Below are positions 13,498-24,065 of a DNA stretch of 64,000 nucleotides, one piece after another; the first letter of the stretch is position 1; each line of letters starts with the position of its first letter. Source of the DNA: Psoroptes ovis (taxonomy: Eukaryota > Arthropoda > Arachnida > Sarcoptiformes > Psoroptidae); the NCBI GenBank assembly GCA_002943765.1, contig PQWQ01000001.1:1798001-1862000 (forward strand), written 5' to 3'. Below the pieces are notes generated by a model that was not told where the DNA came from, made no database searches, and saw only the letters and a list, made by a program, of their open reading frames with translations. Both the position numbers and the translations under genes were made by a program.

Positions 13498-16074
13498 TTA
13501 ATCATTTGTCTGTGAATCTTCATCATTATCAGCAGCAGCAGCAGTAGCAGCCTGTTGCTCATGATTATGATGATTATGTAGTCGATCCATTACCGTTCCA
13601 GTCGATTCAAGATCAATATTCGAATATTGACTATTATTATTTTTTAATGATTGTAATGTTGATGATGATGTTGTCGTTGCTGTTGAAGATAATAATGATG
13701 ATGATGATGAGATCGATTCCAATATTAAATGTGATGATGATGATGGCGTTATGAATGTTGAGGATTTATCATTATTATTATCATCATCATTATTAGTCGA
13801 TAATCGTTGCTGATGTTCATTTTCAAGATCAGTATATCCATATTTACAATTATAACATAATGATGATTGACCGAATGACAATGTATTAGGTGTTATTGGT
13901 GAACAATCGTCTTCATTATTGTCAGTAATGAAATCGCACGTAGACAATTTATTTATTGCATCATTTCTAAATGATGTTTGTGGTCTTGATGCATACAAAG
14001 GTGTTTCGAAATCTAAAACTAATAATTTCGTTTCTTCAGTACCATTCCTAGAGCCAACAGCACAAACTAATTTTGTATTGGATGCACGAATACGCCATAC
14101 CACACCACCAGAACCACCGGAAGGCAGCGTAACAAGATTTCGAATAAATTCACCTGTTTTTAAATCCCATAATTTGACTGTACCATCATCACTGGATGTA
14201 ATTACAAATTTTGAATTAAACTGCAGACATGTGACAGCTGATTGATGACGATTAGTGCCAGATAATGTTTGTAAGCATTGTCCTGTGTTTATATCCCAAA
14301 CACGAACTGTCGAATCAGCATTTCCTGAAACCAATATATTGTTTCTCAATTGCATTCCAGATGTTAGAGATTGATGACCGATCAATGTATGCTTACTCTG
14401 TCCTGTCTCAGCACACCATACTCGAATCGATGTATCTAATGAACCGGATACAATATGACGACCATCGAATTGCAGTGAATAAACTCGATTGCTATGTCCT
14501 TCCAAAGTGTGCAGACATGTTTCTGATTCGACATCCCAAACTTTCACTAAGTAATCATACGCTCCGGACACACATAATTGGCCATTAAATTGTACACAAC
14601 GAACAGCTGCCATATGGCCGACAAGCACATGAACACATTCACCAGTTTCATAGTTCCAAACACGCAAAGTTGTATCACGGCTGCCGGACACAACATGAAT
14701 ACCATTCAACGCCATACAACGAACAGTAGATGTATGACCATATAACGTATGTAAACATTGTCCGTTTAATGCATTCCAAACGCGCAATGTACGATCAGTC
14801 GAACCTGATATAACAATATTATCTTCGGATAATTGTGATGACCAAACACCTCCAGTATGTCCCGACAATGTACGCAAACATTTTCCAGTTATACTTGACC
14901 ATACTTTCAATGTATTATCATCACTACCACTAACGATAATATTTGAGGTAGGATTAAATTGTAGGCAAGTTATCACATGATCTTCATGACCTTTTAAATG
15001 CAATATTTCTTTTAGTTTCCGAGGTTTTCGTTCACATGATGTACAATCTGTATTATTATCAGTAGATTTATTATTAACGATATTCTTGGAACATAATCGA
15101 TTACTGTCGATTTGTACTGAGTTTTCATCATTTTGCTGATTTGATAAATTCAATATGATCGATGATGAATGATCATTGCTATCTTCATCATCGACGCTGT
15201 TATCATCACCAGTATTACCTACTGAATTGCTCATATTATTATTATAATTTAGAATACCATAGCGCCAATTGTATTCAATATTTTTATGATGTAAATATGC
15301 TAATTTGTATTCAGAAAATTCACAATTTTCTTGATGATTATGATTATCAGATTTTGAAGGATTCGTTGATGATTTGTTTATAGTCTTTGGATTGGACGGA
15401 TGACTTGATGATGATGAAATACGTGATGCAAATAAATCACTCAATGTCTCATGGTCATCTAGTAAACCTTCTTCACGACATTTTTCACGCCACAATAAAT
15501 TATCTTCACATAATATACGCCAATAATGACATGTTTGCGCTGCACGTAATAGATCAGGTGGATCAAGAAATGATAGCACATATAGTGATAATTCTTTTGG
15601 CAATAATGAAATAAAATCACGCTGTAATTGTGGCTCAATAATTGATAATAAATGTCTCATTTGTTGTATTTCACATATTTCATTCATAACTAAAGAATCT
15701 AATGCAATAATACGTTCATTATTCGACCATTGTCTAAACATCATTAACCATTGTTCTAAATTTGGTGGTATTGATATTATCGTTGATTTTTTATTACTAT
15801 TATTTGAGTTATTGTTATTATTACCAACAGCATTATTATTATTATTATTGCAACTAATCGATGGAAGTGAATTATTGTCATCATTATCATTGAATGATAT
15901 TTTATATTTTTTCGTTGGTGATGTTTGATCTAATGATGTTGATATTAGATTTTCTTTTTTACGTTTACTATGAACATTTATATAATCGGCGTCTAGAAAT
16001 TTTTTAAAAATACAATAATTAATAAGATGAATCGAATATCAATGATACATACTATGATGATTGGTGGAAAGCAT
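13498..16074 (-). CDS. FBXW7: F-box/WD repeat-containing protein 7 (archipelago)
   Basis: Substrate receptor of an SCF ubiquitin ligase that binds phosphodegrons of cyclin E, Myc, Notch and similar proteins. Two exons: 16074-16053 (starting M-L-S-T-N-H-H) and 15992-13498, joined at phase 1 across a 60 bp GTATGT...CTAG intron, giving 838 residues. An in-frame stop lies just upstream of the ATG. A dimerisation-type region precedes an F-box at about residues 138-182 (LPKELSLYVLSFL). Eight WD repeats fill about 340-690. The three phosphodegron-binding arginines of human FBXW7 (R465, R479, R505) are present at about 432, 446 and 472. A 140-residue Ser/Asn/acidic linker separates the F-box from the WD propeller, and about 170 Ser/Thr/Asn-rich residues follow the last repeat; both are longer than in vertebrates. 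It diverges from cramped. The identification is secure; the N-terminal exon is well supported by splice phase. Confidence 0.95.
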
Positions 16075-17295
16075 CGGTACCAATATTTTAATATTATCCA
16101 AAATTAATCAAACAAACGAAACAAATAAATGGACAAAAATAAATAATTTTTAATTTCAAATTAATTTTTTGATGGAAATCATTGATTCTTGATGATTTGG
16201 CGAATGATTTCGTGAAAGAAATTATATAGGAATGGATGATTATTTTAATAATAATAATTATTATTATTATGATCAATATAAATATAAAATATCAAAATTT
16301 TTTCAATTAGAATGAACATGCATTAATGCAGGAAACGTTCATTTCATTTCATAATTTGATATTTTATTCTTCTTTGAAGATAAATAAATAAATATTTATG
16401 TGCATGCATGCATGTATGTATTGAGCTTTCTTCAGTGCTCACAAGCACACAGGTGAAAACACACAAAAGGACAAAGATCGCGCGTTTAATAATGAAAAAA
16501 AATGGGCAGAGAAACAACTAAAAATCGACGGGTCAAAGTTGAACAAAAAGCATTCGTGATTGAATTTGAATTGAATCGCTTCAAGACTAATTTTTTAGTA
16601 TTCGATTTTGTTTGTTTGCTTGATTTTTGTTTGATATATGTTTTAGCTGCATATCTTTGTGCTTGTGTGTGTTGCTTTTGTCGATCAAATTAAGCGTGTC
16701 TGTTGATGTTGATGTTGATTTTGACATAGCTGCAGTACAATCACAAAGCAGCTGTATACATGACGACGACGACGACGACGACAACAACAACAGCCGAATA
16801 TGCACGCACAAACAATCGTAAACACGCTGTCATAACTGTTGTGTGTGCCACTACTTTCGATTGTCTTCGAATTTCGCTTCTGAGCAGTTTGTTGTAAAAA
16901 ATTTGATTTTGATATGAAACTGCCGCTGATTTCATGAGTAATATGTATTAATTGACGTAATATTACGTCATCATTGTGGTATTTTCCAATTTGAATAACC
17001 GTCTTGTTACGTCATCGGACATCGAGAGATTAGATTAAAAATTCAAATACGTACTATGTGTATCGGATCGATATCAAGGAGCTCTCATTAAAAGACGAGT
17101 CGTTTTAAATTTTTGAAGTTGTTGACATTTTGAATTTTATTATTGTAAATAACGATTTTGTTGATTATTTTTCGATTCATCAAGCGCCAAATTATTTAAA
17201 ATTTTTCAATAGATTTATCATCGAATTTTTAAGAAAAAATGTAGCACTTTAAATAGTTCATATTTCTGTTTTATTTCGTTAAGAAAGGAAAAAAA
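16075..17295. promoter_or_regulatory. Divergent promoter region between FBXW7 and cramped
   Basis: The 1.2 kb between two start codons facing away from each other must hold both 5' untranslated regions and promoters. Contents: a GAC/CAA trinucleotide run near 16762-16792, a GCATGCATGCATG run near 16404-16416, and CRE-like sites at 16953-17014. No clear TATA box is seen, as expected for housekeeping genes. Short open frames at 16502-16935 occur in several overlapping frames and look random. Confidence 0.5.
16953..17014. promoter_or_regulatory. CRE/bZIP-like palindrome plus second half-site
   Basis: TGACGTAATATTACGTCA at 16953-16970 is a perfect 18-base palindrome made of two TGACGTAA octamers sharing the central AT. 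TTACGTCA recurs at 17007-17014. TGACGTAA and TTACGTCA are classic sites for CREB/ATF and PAR-bZIP factors. They lie about 280-340 bases upstream of the cramped start codon and about 900 from that of FBXW7. Confidence 0.55.
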
Positions 17296-20133
17296 ATGAG
17301 AACGATTAAGCGTAAACGTATTGATAAGTAAGTTTATTATCTTGTTTTTATCATGGTGTGAAAACTTTCAATTTTTTTCGAATTCATAAAGTTCAAATGA
17401 TACCGAAGTAGGATGCTCATCAGCTGATGAATCTAAACAACCTTCCAATCAACAATCACCTGATAATTCAAATGTGGTTAGTTCTGATTCATCACCGACC
17501 ACTACTAATGAAGCTGATAATTTCAAGGCACCTTTGTCAAATGATATAATTCGACGTAAATCTAATCGGATCTTGACTTTGAAACGATTGAATCAGCAAG
17601 CGAATCAAGTATCATCTACATCGATCAATGATCAAAATGAGCTTCAGCAGCAAACATTGATTAATGAATGTGATACAATTGCAAGCAATATTCAACAAAC
17701 ATCCATTGATACTTTAAAGCCAAATCAAGCATCAGATATATCAAGTACAGCATTAAATAATGTAACAAGTGTAGCAAAATCATTGCGCAAAATTCAATCG
17801 TGGACCGAAGATGATATTCGCTGGTTTTTCGAAGCACTATGTGAACACGGTAAAGATTTTCCTCATATTCAATCTTACATTGCATCACGTTGTGAGAAAA
17901 AAGGAATATCTGCAGAGATGATAAAAAATTATGAACAAGTACGACATTTTTATTATCGCATGTGGCATAAGATTTCGCAAATAGTGAAAATATCGTCAGA
18001 TGTGGAAAAAGGTGTACAAGAACTATATGGTTTGATAAATTATGGTGAAATATGGAAACGTTTCGGTTCCAAGTTTGATTATCGTTTGACTGTCCATCTA
18101 CAGCAGTTAGTCGATTATGGTTATACTGTGATTAAAATAAAAGGAAAAAACGTACGCATACGAACACCGATTTGTAATGCACTCAAAAAAATACACAATA
18201 TTGATTGTGAGTATTTTTCAATTAATTAATAGTTATACTCATTGATTATTCTTGTATAAATTCAGGCAAAATTCAGAAACCGATAACTCAGGCATCAATG
18301 CCAAAAGAAATCTGCATTGAATTAATACCGGCAACTAATGCTGATTGGATTCATGTACATTCGATCGCACAGAATCCTAGATTACGAACAAAACTTGGCA
18401 TGCAACAACGACTATCGACTCTAATCAATTATTTAGAAAAACGTTGGAATCCGAAATCGGGTGATTGCAATAATTATTGTCGATTACGTTTACGTCCACA
18501 ACAGTCTGCAAGATTATGCAATGTAACGCTGAAATCAACTTCAAATTCAATATCATATCATTCATACCGTTCAACAACACATGGTCAATTAGATTTATCA
18601 TTGTCATCTTATGTCAAAAATGTTTTCAACGATTCGAATGGTCTGGCCAAAAAGTCTAACAAATTAAGCAGAAAATCGGCAGTAACTGCATCCAAAAAGG
18701 CCTCGATTAGTACTAATGTTTCACAAATCGAAAATGAACCAGCTTCGAAAGAATTCGATAATAATGACAATAATAAAGATGATGATAATGAAAACGAGCC
18801 GCAGCCGGTTGATTTATTTAAACTTCTAGATTCTATGAATGAAGAATTGGAAACAACTATACAGCCCATTACCATATGTGAGAAAAAAGATCAATGTTCA
18901 TATTCAGAATGGAAAAATGATTTAGAGCAACAGCAATCTCCAACAGCGAATTCAATCAATGAAATTAATGATGAAGATGATGTTCGATTGCCTGAACCGC
19001 CTGCAAATCAAACATTAGCACAATGGCTGGCTGGTGGTGCTGCTGAGATTGACGAAGATGAAGATGAAAATATTGAAACAAATGATGCAGACAAACCTCC
19101 AATGAATAATAACCCAGACAATGAATCGATGAAAGATTCCAGTGATCCATTGAAAGCAACTAAAGCAAAACGTTCGCAGCAATCGTCAAATGAAGTAGTT
19201 GAAATGCTAACTGTAGAGCAAGCAAGGACTGGATGGACAAATAATGAAGCAAGAGCTATCACTATTGGTGAAATTTATATGTTATTTTGTCAACCAGAGA
19301 AAATTGTCTTAGAGTATTGTTGGATTGAAACCAATAATGAGGAAAATAACTACGATAATACTGTGATACAGCCGCCTAAATCATTGAATACGATTCAAAA
19401 ATTTATAATTGCAGCAAATATGACTCTAATGAATTTTAAAAAATTGACCACTACTGCCAACAACAGTAATCCTTCAAATGCATCCAACTCACGTAAACGG
19501 CAGGTTAATAAAAATTTATCTACTACAGTTATGGCCTCAGCCGAGACTACATCATCAACATCAATCAAAAATCAGAAAACATCAGAATTGTTAGCAAATT
19601 TAATACAGGAAACCATATTGAATGATCCAGTACAATCGCCAGCAACAACAGCGATTGGAGATGAAAATAAAAGTATTAAACAACACGACTCTAACGATAC
19701 GAAAATTAAATCAAATAATCAAAAATCTAATATCGTTAATGGTGAGAAATTGAAAACAACGAAAAATCATAGATCGACAGCAGTATTAGTGAATGATACA
19801 GAAAAAATTGATGAAGTTCTTAAAGAATTGAAAATTCGTGGACGGCGGACCATTGGTAGACCAGTGAATAAATTGATTTATAATCATCATCATGCAGCGA
19901 AACAATTGCTCAATATTAATGCTGTTGGAATGACTCAGGCACCTAATTCAACTGTTTTACATAATGTTAACACAAAACATCCATCAGATGTAATGATGCG
20001 GAAAAAAATTATAGTACTCTCTGCAAATGATGATGTAAAGAGTGATAATACATCACCATCAATATTTGTACCAAATAAAATGCAAACTGTCAATAATTCT
20101 AAGTGCGACATTCAATCTATTCAAAACGTCTAA
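17296..20133 (+). CDS. CRAMP1: Cramped / CRAMP1 chromatin regulator
   Basis: A SANT-domain nuclear protein related to Drosophila cramped and human CRAMP1, which act in Polycomb-linked silencing and histone H1 gene expression. Exons: 17296-17327, 17392-18206 and 18266 onward; introns of 64 and 59 bp join at phases 2 and 1 and keep the frame open. A Myb/SANT-type domain starts near residue 146 (SWTEDDIRWFFEALCEHGKDF, then EQVRHFYYRMWHKI). Next come YGLINYGEIWKRFG, the IELIP..NADWIHVHSIAQNPRLR block and LRLRPQQSARLCNVTL, all family signatures. A further conserved block (GWTNNEARAITIGEIYMLFC) sits near 604-635. An in-frame TAA at 20131-20133 ends the reading frame at 904 residues, yet open frame and a splice junction continue beyond it (next entry). 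A polyadenylation signal AATAAA at 20483-20488 lies past that tail, so the tail is probably within the transcript. Confidence 0.92.
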
Positions 20134-20424
20134 TCGACGGAAAATTCGAAATCAATGAACGATCAATCACTTGATCATGATAAAATACCTATTTTATTTA
20201 CTAATAATGATTATGATTGTGGTCACAATTCAGCTTCAACAATAGAGGCTAATAATGATGTAAGTTTTTTCAATTAATTTATCACTCAATAAATTTTTTT
20301 CTATTCATAATAGATTGAAACTCATATGAATACATTTGCAGGTGACAATTCTGTTGAATTAATGGCCAAATTTGCCGATCTTGCTGAAGAGATAGCATCA
20401 AATGATGTAAAATCAATTCATTGA
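20134..20424 (+). CDS. Post-stop open frame of cramped (78 codons over two exons)
   Basis: Directly after the TAA the same frame stays open for 42 codons (20134-20259) up to a consensus GTAAGT donor. It resumes at phase 0 at 20314 after a 54 bp intron ending in ATAATAG, and runs 36 codons to a TGA at 20422-20424. The last segment contains ELMAKFADLAEEIAS, an amphipathic-looking helix. This pattern is expected if the original C-terminus lies here. Explanations: a base error or strain allele at 20131, translational readthrough, recent loss of the tail, or an upstream weak phase-0 donor (GTCTAA at 20128 or GTACCA at 20068) spliced to 20314, which would skip the stop. Confidence 0.6.
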
Positions 20425-20503
20425 TTGATATTTATGTACAATATTTGTAAAAATAAGAATTTTACTATGTATAATACAATCAAATAAATAAATCATTATT
20501 TCC

Positions 20504-20863
20504 TTATGAATTTTCATTCTCTTTTGCTCCACATTTAAGACATGTGTAAAATATTGTTTGTCCTTCATCGGCCGATCGTGTTTGCAGTGTTGCAAATGTT
20601 TGTTTATCATGACCACAACGTGCACATTTACGTTCAATAATTGGACCATCAGCATCGATTACTCTGCTACGTTGCTTTTTAAGATTAGATCGTGGATTAA
20701 ACCAAATTCTTTGTACAGTTGTTGCTTGTCCATCAAAATGATTTGCATCGACCGTTAGACTACAAATTGGACATTTTACAATTGATGAACTAATGTCGAA
20801 GGTCGGTAATGGCAGTACAGAACCACAACGGGCACAAAAATCTTTGGACGCAATTGAATTCAT
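20504..20863 (-). CDS. Polr1H: RNA polymerase I subunit RPA12 (A12.2)
   Basis: Small zinc-ribbon subunit of Pol I that supports transcript cleavage and termination during rRNA synthesis in the nucleolus. A single exon of 119 residues, close to the usual 120-126. The N-terminal ribbon has CARCGSVLPLP and CPIC; the C-terminal TFIIS-like ribbon has CARCGHDKQTF, the catalytic QTRSADEGQTIFYTC hairpin with its Asp-Glu pair, and the final CLKCG. The start is the ATG at 20863 (M-N-S-I-A-S-K-D-F-C); the open frame continues upstream without another ATG. It converges with cramped, with 79 bases between the last stops. Confidence 0.95.
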   Translation of the reverse strand: MNSIASKDFCARCGSVLPLPTFDISSSIVKCPICSLTVDANHFDGQATTVQRIWFNPRSNLKKQRSRVIDADGPIIERKCARCGHDKQTFATLQTRSADEGQTIFYTCLKCGAKENENS

Positions 20864-21037
20864 TCTGGTTTCGGAAAACACGAAAATTCAAATTCACATG
20901 TTTATGTTCAAAAATGAAAGTTTATACGATGAATATATATGAGAAACTTGATTCGTATAAAAAAGATTGAATTTAAATTTTGTTTATTTTTTGTTGCAAA
21001 CTTTTAAATTCAAATATTTACACATCAGTCTCGAAAT

Positions 21038-21560
21038 CTAAATCAAATAATAAATAAAAATTATTGAAAAGATATATAAGAATAAATGAATAAATTGATA
21101 TTTTCCCATAAGTAGTGATGATTGTGTTCTATTGCAGAAATCTTTATCACAAGTACATTGTTCGATACGTGCACCGAAAACATAATCAATACGGCAACTG
21201 AAACCACGGGTGAAATCATCTTCAGGTGCACATAAACGCTTCCATTTCAATACGATACCGGCTGGATTGGTTACCGCTTTTAGCATACAATTCCTTGGAC
21301 ATTCGCGTACCGGTACCAGTACCGAAGCGAATTGATTAGCACTACAAACATCATAATTATTGTAACATTGTGGTGTTTTACAATAATTTATATTATATTC
21401 ACATATATAACACTTGATTGATTGCCCTAAAAATTGATACAATTTATTGTTAAAATTTTAATCATTTTTTGGCTTTGGTTTCGGATTAAAAAAACATACC
21501 TTGTTCGTAGAATTCAAATAAAATAATCAAAATAAACAAATATTTTGTCTTCATTTTCAT
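21038..21560 (-). CDS. Ly6/uPAR-type GPI-anchored protein (three-finger fold)
   Basis: Predicted secreted, cell-surface protein. Exon 1 (21560-21500) encodes a signal peptide, MKMKTKYLFILIILFEFYEQ. A 73 bp intron (GTATGT...TTTTTAG) joins at phase 1 to exon 2 (21426-21038), giving about 150 residues. The mature part starts CYIC, has twelve cysteines and ends in CTCDKDFCN, the closing Cys-Asn of Ly6/uPAR domains. A hydrophobic C-terminal stretch of about 20 residues fits a GPI-attachment signal. Arthropod relatives include quiver/sleepless, which modulate ion channels and receptors; the exact orthologue is not certain. A minus-strand AATAAA lies at 20983-20988, about 50 bases past the stop. Confidence 0.82.
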
Positions 21561-21876
21561 TCACTTCTTTTTTGCGTGTAATTTGATTCATTTGATATAC
21601 GATATTCGAATGGCGAAATCTATCTGTCATTACATTGTTTCATTTGACACAGATTATGAAAAACCATTATTCGAAAATTGTTGATTCATTTTTCCTTGAA
21701 ATGAATTGACAAAAATTATTCAATTCTTTACCATTTTGGATAAAAAATATATATAATTAAATTTCAATCATTTTATTAAATATTAATTTAATAATAAATA
21801 TATCGAATGGAAGGAAAACAATACAATTATATAATGTAAATGTTGTACATCAATGAAGAAAATTTGGAATTCATAA

Positions 21877-22518
21877 ATGGAAAGCAGTACCATTATAACT
21901 ATTTCAACGACTAGTATCGATGATTCAGATCATAATAATAATAATAATAAATTACATTCAAATAATTTATTAATCATTATTATAATCGTATGCATAATAA
22001 TAATATTAATATTGACAATATTCATTTGGATACTTTGTTGTCGTTTTTATCGTACCATTACAATGGCTGGACAATTAGAAGAGAAACATCGAAGAAAAAT
22101 GGCAAAAATTAAACGTAAATTGGAAAAAGCTAAATATAGTGCAAATAAAGATCATATACCAACGACGCCAACACCAACAACCATAGTGACAACGAGTCCA
22201 ATTAAAAGATCATTACGAAAAGAAATGAACATGGATGAACAAACATTATTTCCAACGATCACAACGGATTCGGATCGGTTTGTTACGATGCCAACATCAC
22301 CAAATACAATGCCGAATTTATTTGATCATCATAAACGAATGGATAGCATACGTAAAATACCACAACGAATAAAAGAGCCACAACAACAACAACAGCATCA
22401 ACACCAACATCAACAACCACAAAAACATAAAATATCACCACAAATATCACATCATTCATCATCAATATTATTATCACCTTCGAAACGTTTTGAAAGTTTG
22501 AAAAGTTTTAAATCTTAA
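21877..22518 (+). CDS. Uncharacterised single-pass membrane protein
   Basis: Intronless, 213 residues, family not recognised. A short Ser/Thr/Asn-rich N-terminus (residues 1-31) with N-linked sequons is followed by one strongly hydrophobic Ile-rich helix (about 31-56) ending in a Cys-Cys pair. Then comes a basic, coiled-coil-like segment (EEKHRRKMAKIKRKLEKAK). The rest is Pro/Thr-rich with a Gln/His run (CAA/CAT repeat), ending SPSKRFESLKSFKS. It is probably outside-in with a disordered cytoplasmic tail. AATAAA at 22643-22648 would close the transcript. It is head-to-head with the Ly6 gene and shares its layout with the gene at 24066. Coding status is supported by length, an ATG start and structured composition, not by homology. 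Confidence 0.7.
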   Translation: MESSTIITISTTSIDDSDHNNNNNKLHSNNLLIIIIIVCIIIILILTIFIWILCCRFYRTITMAGQLEEKHRRKMAKIKRKLEKAKYSANKDHIPTTPTPTTIVTTSPIKRSLRKEMNMDEQTLFPTITTDSDRFVTMPTSPNTMPNLFDHHKRMDSIRKIPQRIKEPQQQQQHQHQHQQPQKHKISPQISHHSSSILLSPSKRFESLKSFKS

Positions 22519-23099
22519 TCAGATTGAATAATGGACAATTTAAAAATTGGTTTAATCTAATCACAAACTCTGATCGAAATTTAAAATTTTTTATCTCATT
22601 TTCGGCGATCAAACAAAAACAATTTTAAATCTACTTAATTTGAATAAACAAACAATAACATATCCAGCAACAGCAATCATTCAAATCATAATAAACAATG
22701 AAAATAGTTGATCGAACATAATGAAATGTTTAATGAAAATAATCCTTTCATTGATCATTAGGTACGTAATCAATCAATCAATTGATTGATTGCTCTGGCT
22801 ATGATTATTTTCGTTCGAAAAGTGATAGACATATTGATATAAATCTATCGATTTAGACAATCATTATCAATTGGGAAAAATTAATGGGGAAAAAAATTAA
22901 TGAATAATATCATTATCGTCTTTGATAACCCGGAACAAACAGCGAAAAACAACGAAATGAATCCAATGATATATAAATGTTTAGTTTGTCGATGCTGTTG
23001 CAGTCGATGCTGTTTTTAATTGATTCAAATTAATCTTGATTGTGTGTGAGTCTATTTTATTTATTTATTTTGTGTTTAATGTTCATCATGAGATGATTG

Positions 23100-23173
23100 G
23101 AAAATGTTTGAATGTGATAAAGTTTTCTATGTTTTCATTGGAAGCAAACATAGAAAACATTCAAAACATTTTC
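23100..23173. ncRNA. Candidate hairpin (pre-miRNA-like or mini-element)
   Basis: Arms GTTTTCTATGTTT (23122-23134) and AAACATAGAAAAC (23146-23158) pair perfectly over 13 bases around an 11-base loop. After a 7-base bulge, GAAAATGTTTGAATG (23100-23114) pairs with ATTCAAAACATTTTC (23159-23173) with one bulged base. The size fits a microRNA precursor, but the large bulge and AT-richness also fit a decayed inverted-repeat element. No expression evidence is available. Confidence 0.3.
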
Positions 23174-23987
23174 AATAGTTTTTCAGTTTTTGATTTGAAT
23201 CAACTGCATACTGATGATTGCACATGAAATTTTCATTGAAAATTGAAAAAACAAAGATAAATCATTGATAAATCATGAATGGATAAACAAATCGCGAATA
23301 CGAATGCTATTTTTTGACATTTTTCCAATTTTTATCATTTTGTGTATTTGATAATCATGATTTTTGCATGAAATTGATGAATTTAATAAATTAAACGAAT
23401 GAAATTAGAAACAATATATCATATTTATATGTCAAAACGATAATCAATGGTCAGTGAATGGACATTTGATTCAATTGATTGATGCATCGATGATCAATTG
23501 ACTGATCATTTATTAATTTTTGTTTACCTTTTTCAATAAAAACAAAAATTGAATAATGAAGAAAATCGGTCATCTATTTTCAATCTCATTAATCTTTATT
23601 TAAATTTGTAGTTGGAAATATTGTTATTGTTAAACAATTGCTTATATTAAAACGAAAAATAAAATGAATGGATTAAAAATAAATTGAATTGAATTGATTT
23701 CCGTATCGTATGACTAATGCTAATGTGTATGGTCATCGATCGGCGAAAAATGGTCATCGGATAAAATAGACATTGTTATTTGTATAGTTTTTTTCTCGAA
23801 ACATTTAACGATTGGTGCTCTAATTCAATAAAACAATTCGCTTCATCGTTTTTGACAAAATTTTTCTCCACAATAGTAGGGTCCATATCGATTGATTGTT
23901 TTATCTTGATGCAGGATTGAAATTTAATTTGCAGTTTTAAATTTAAAATTTAGAATTTTAGAATTCTTCTTTTTTTTTTTTTTTGCT

Positions 23988-23994
23988 TATAAAA
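23988..23994 (+). promoter_or_regulatory. Candidate TATA box (TATAAAA)
   Basis: Lies 72 bases before the start codon at 24066, placing transcription start near 24018-24024. This is plausible for a short 5' untranslated region. Confidence 0.4.
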
Positions 23995-24065
23995 TCAAAT
24001 GAAATAGCTCATGGAAACCATATGAACGCCAACATTAACTGATATTTCAACATCGACATCATCAT

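Larger units (their letters stand above)
22519..24065. other. Intergenic region between the two membrane-protein genes
   Basis: Holds the 3' flank of the upstream gene, an imperfect palindrome of AATC/GATT tetramers near 22767-22793, a strong hairpin at 23100-23173 and a candidate TATA box at 23988-23994. No gene is seen. Confidence 0.55.

Noticed and set aside
13919..14588. Plus-strand open frames of 107-108 codons opposite the FBXW7 WD repeats
   Set aside because: They are antisense shadows of a strongly conserved coding sequence and lack any domain of their own.
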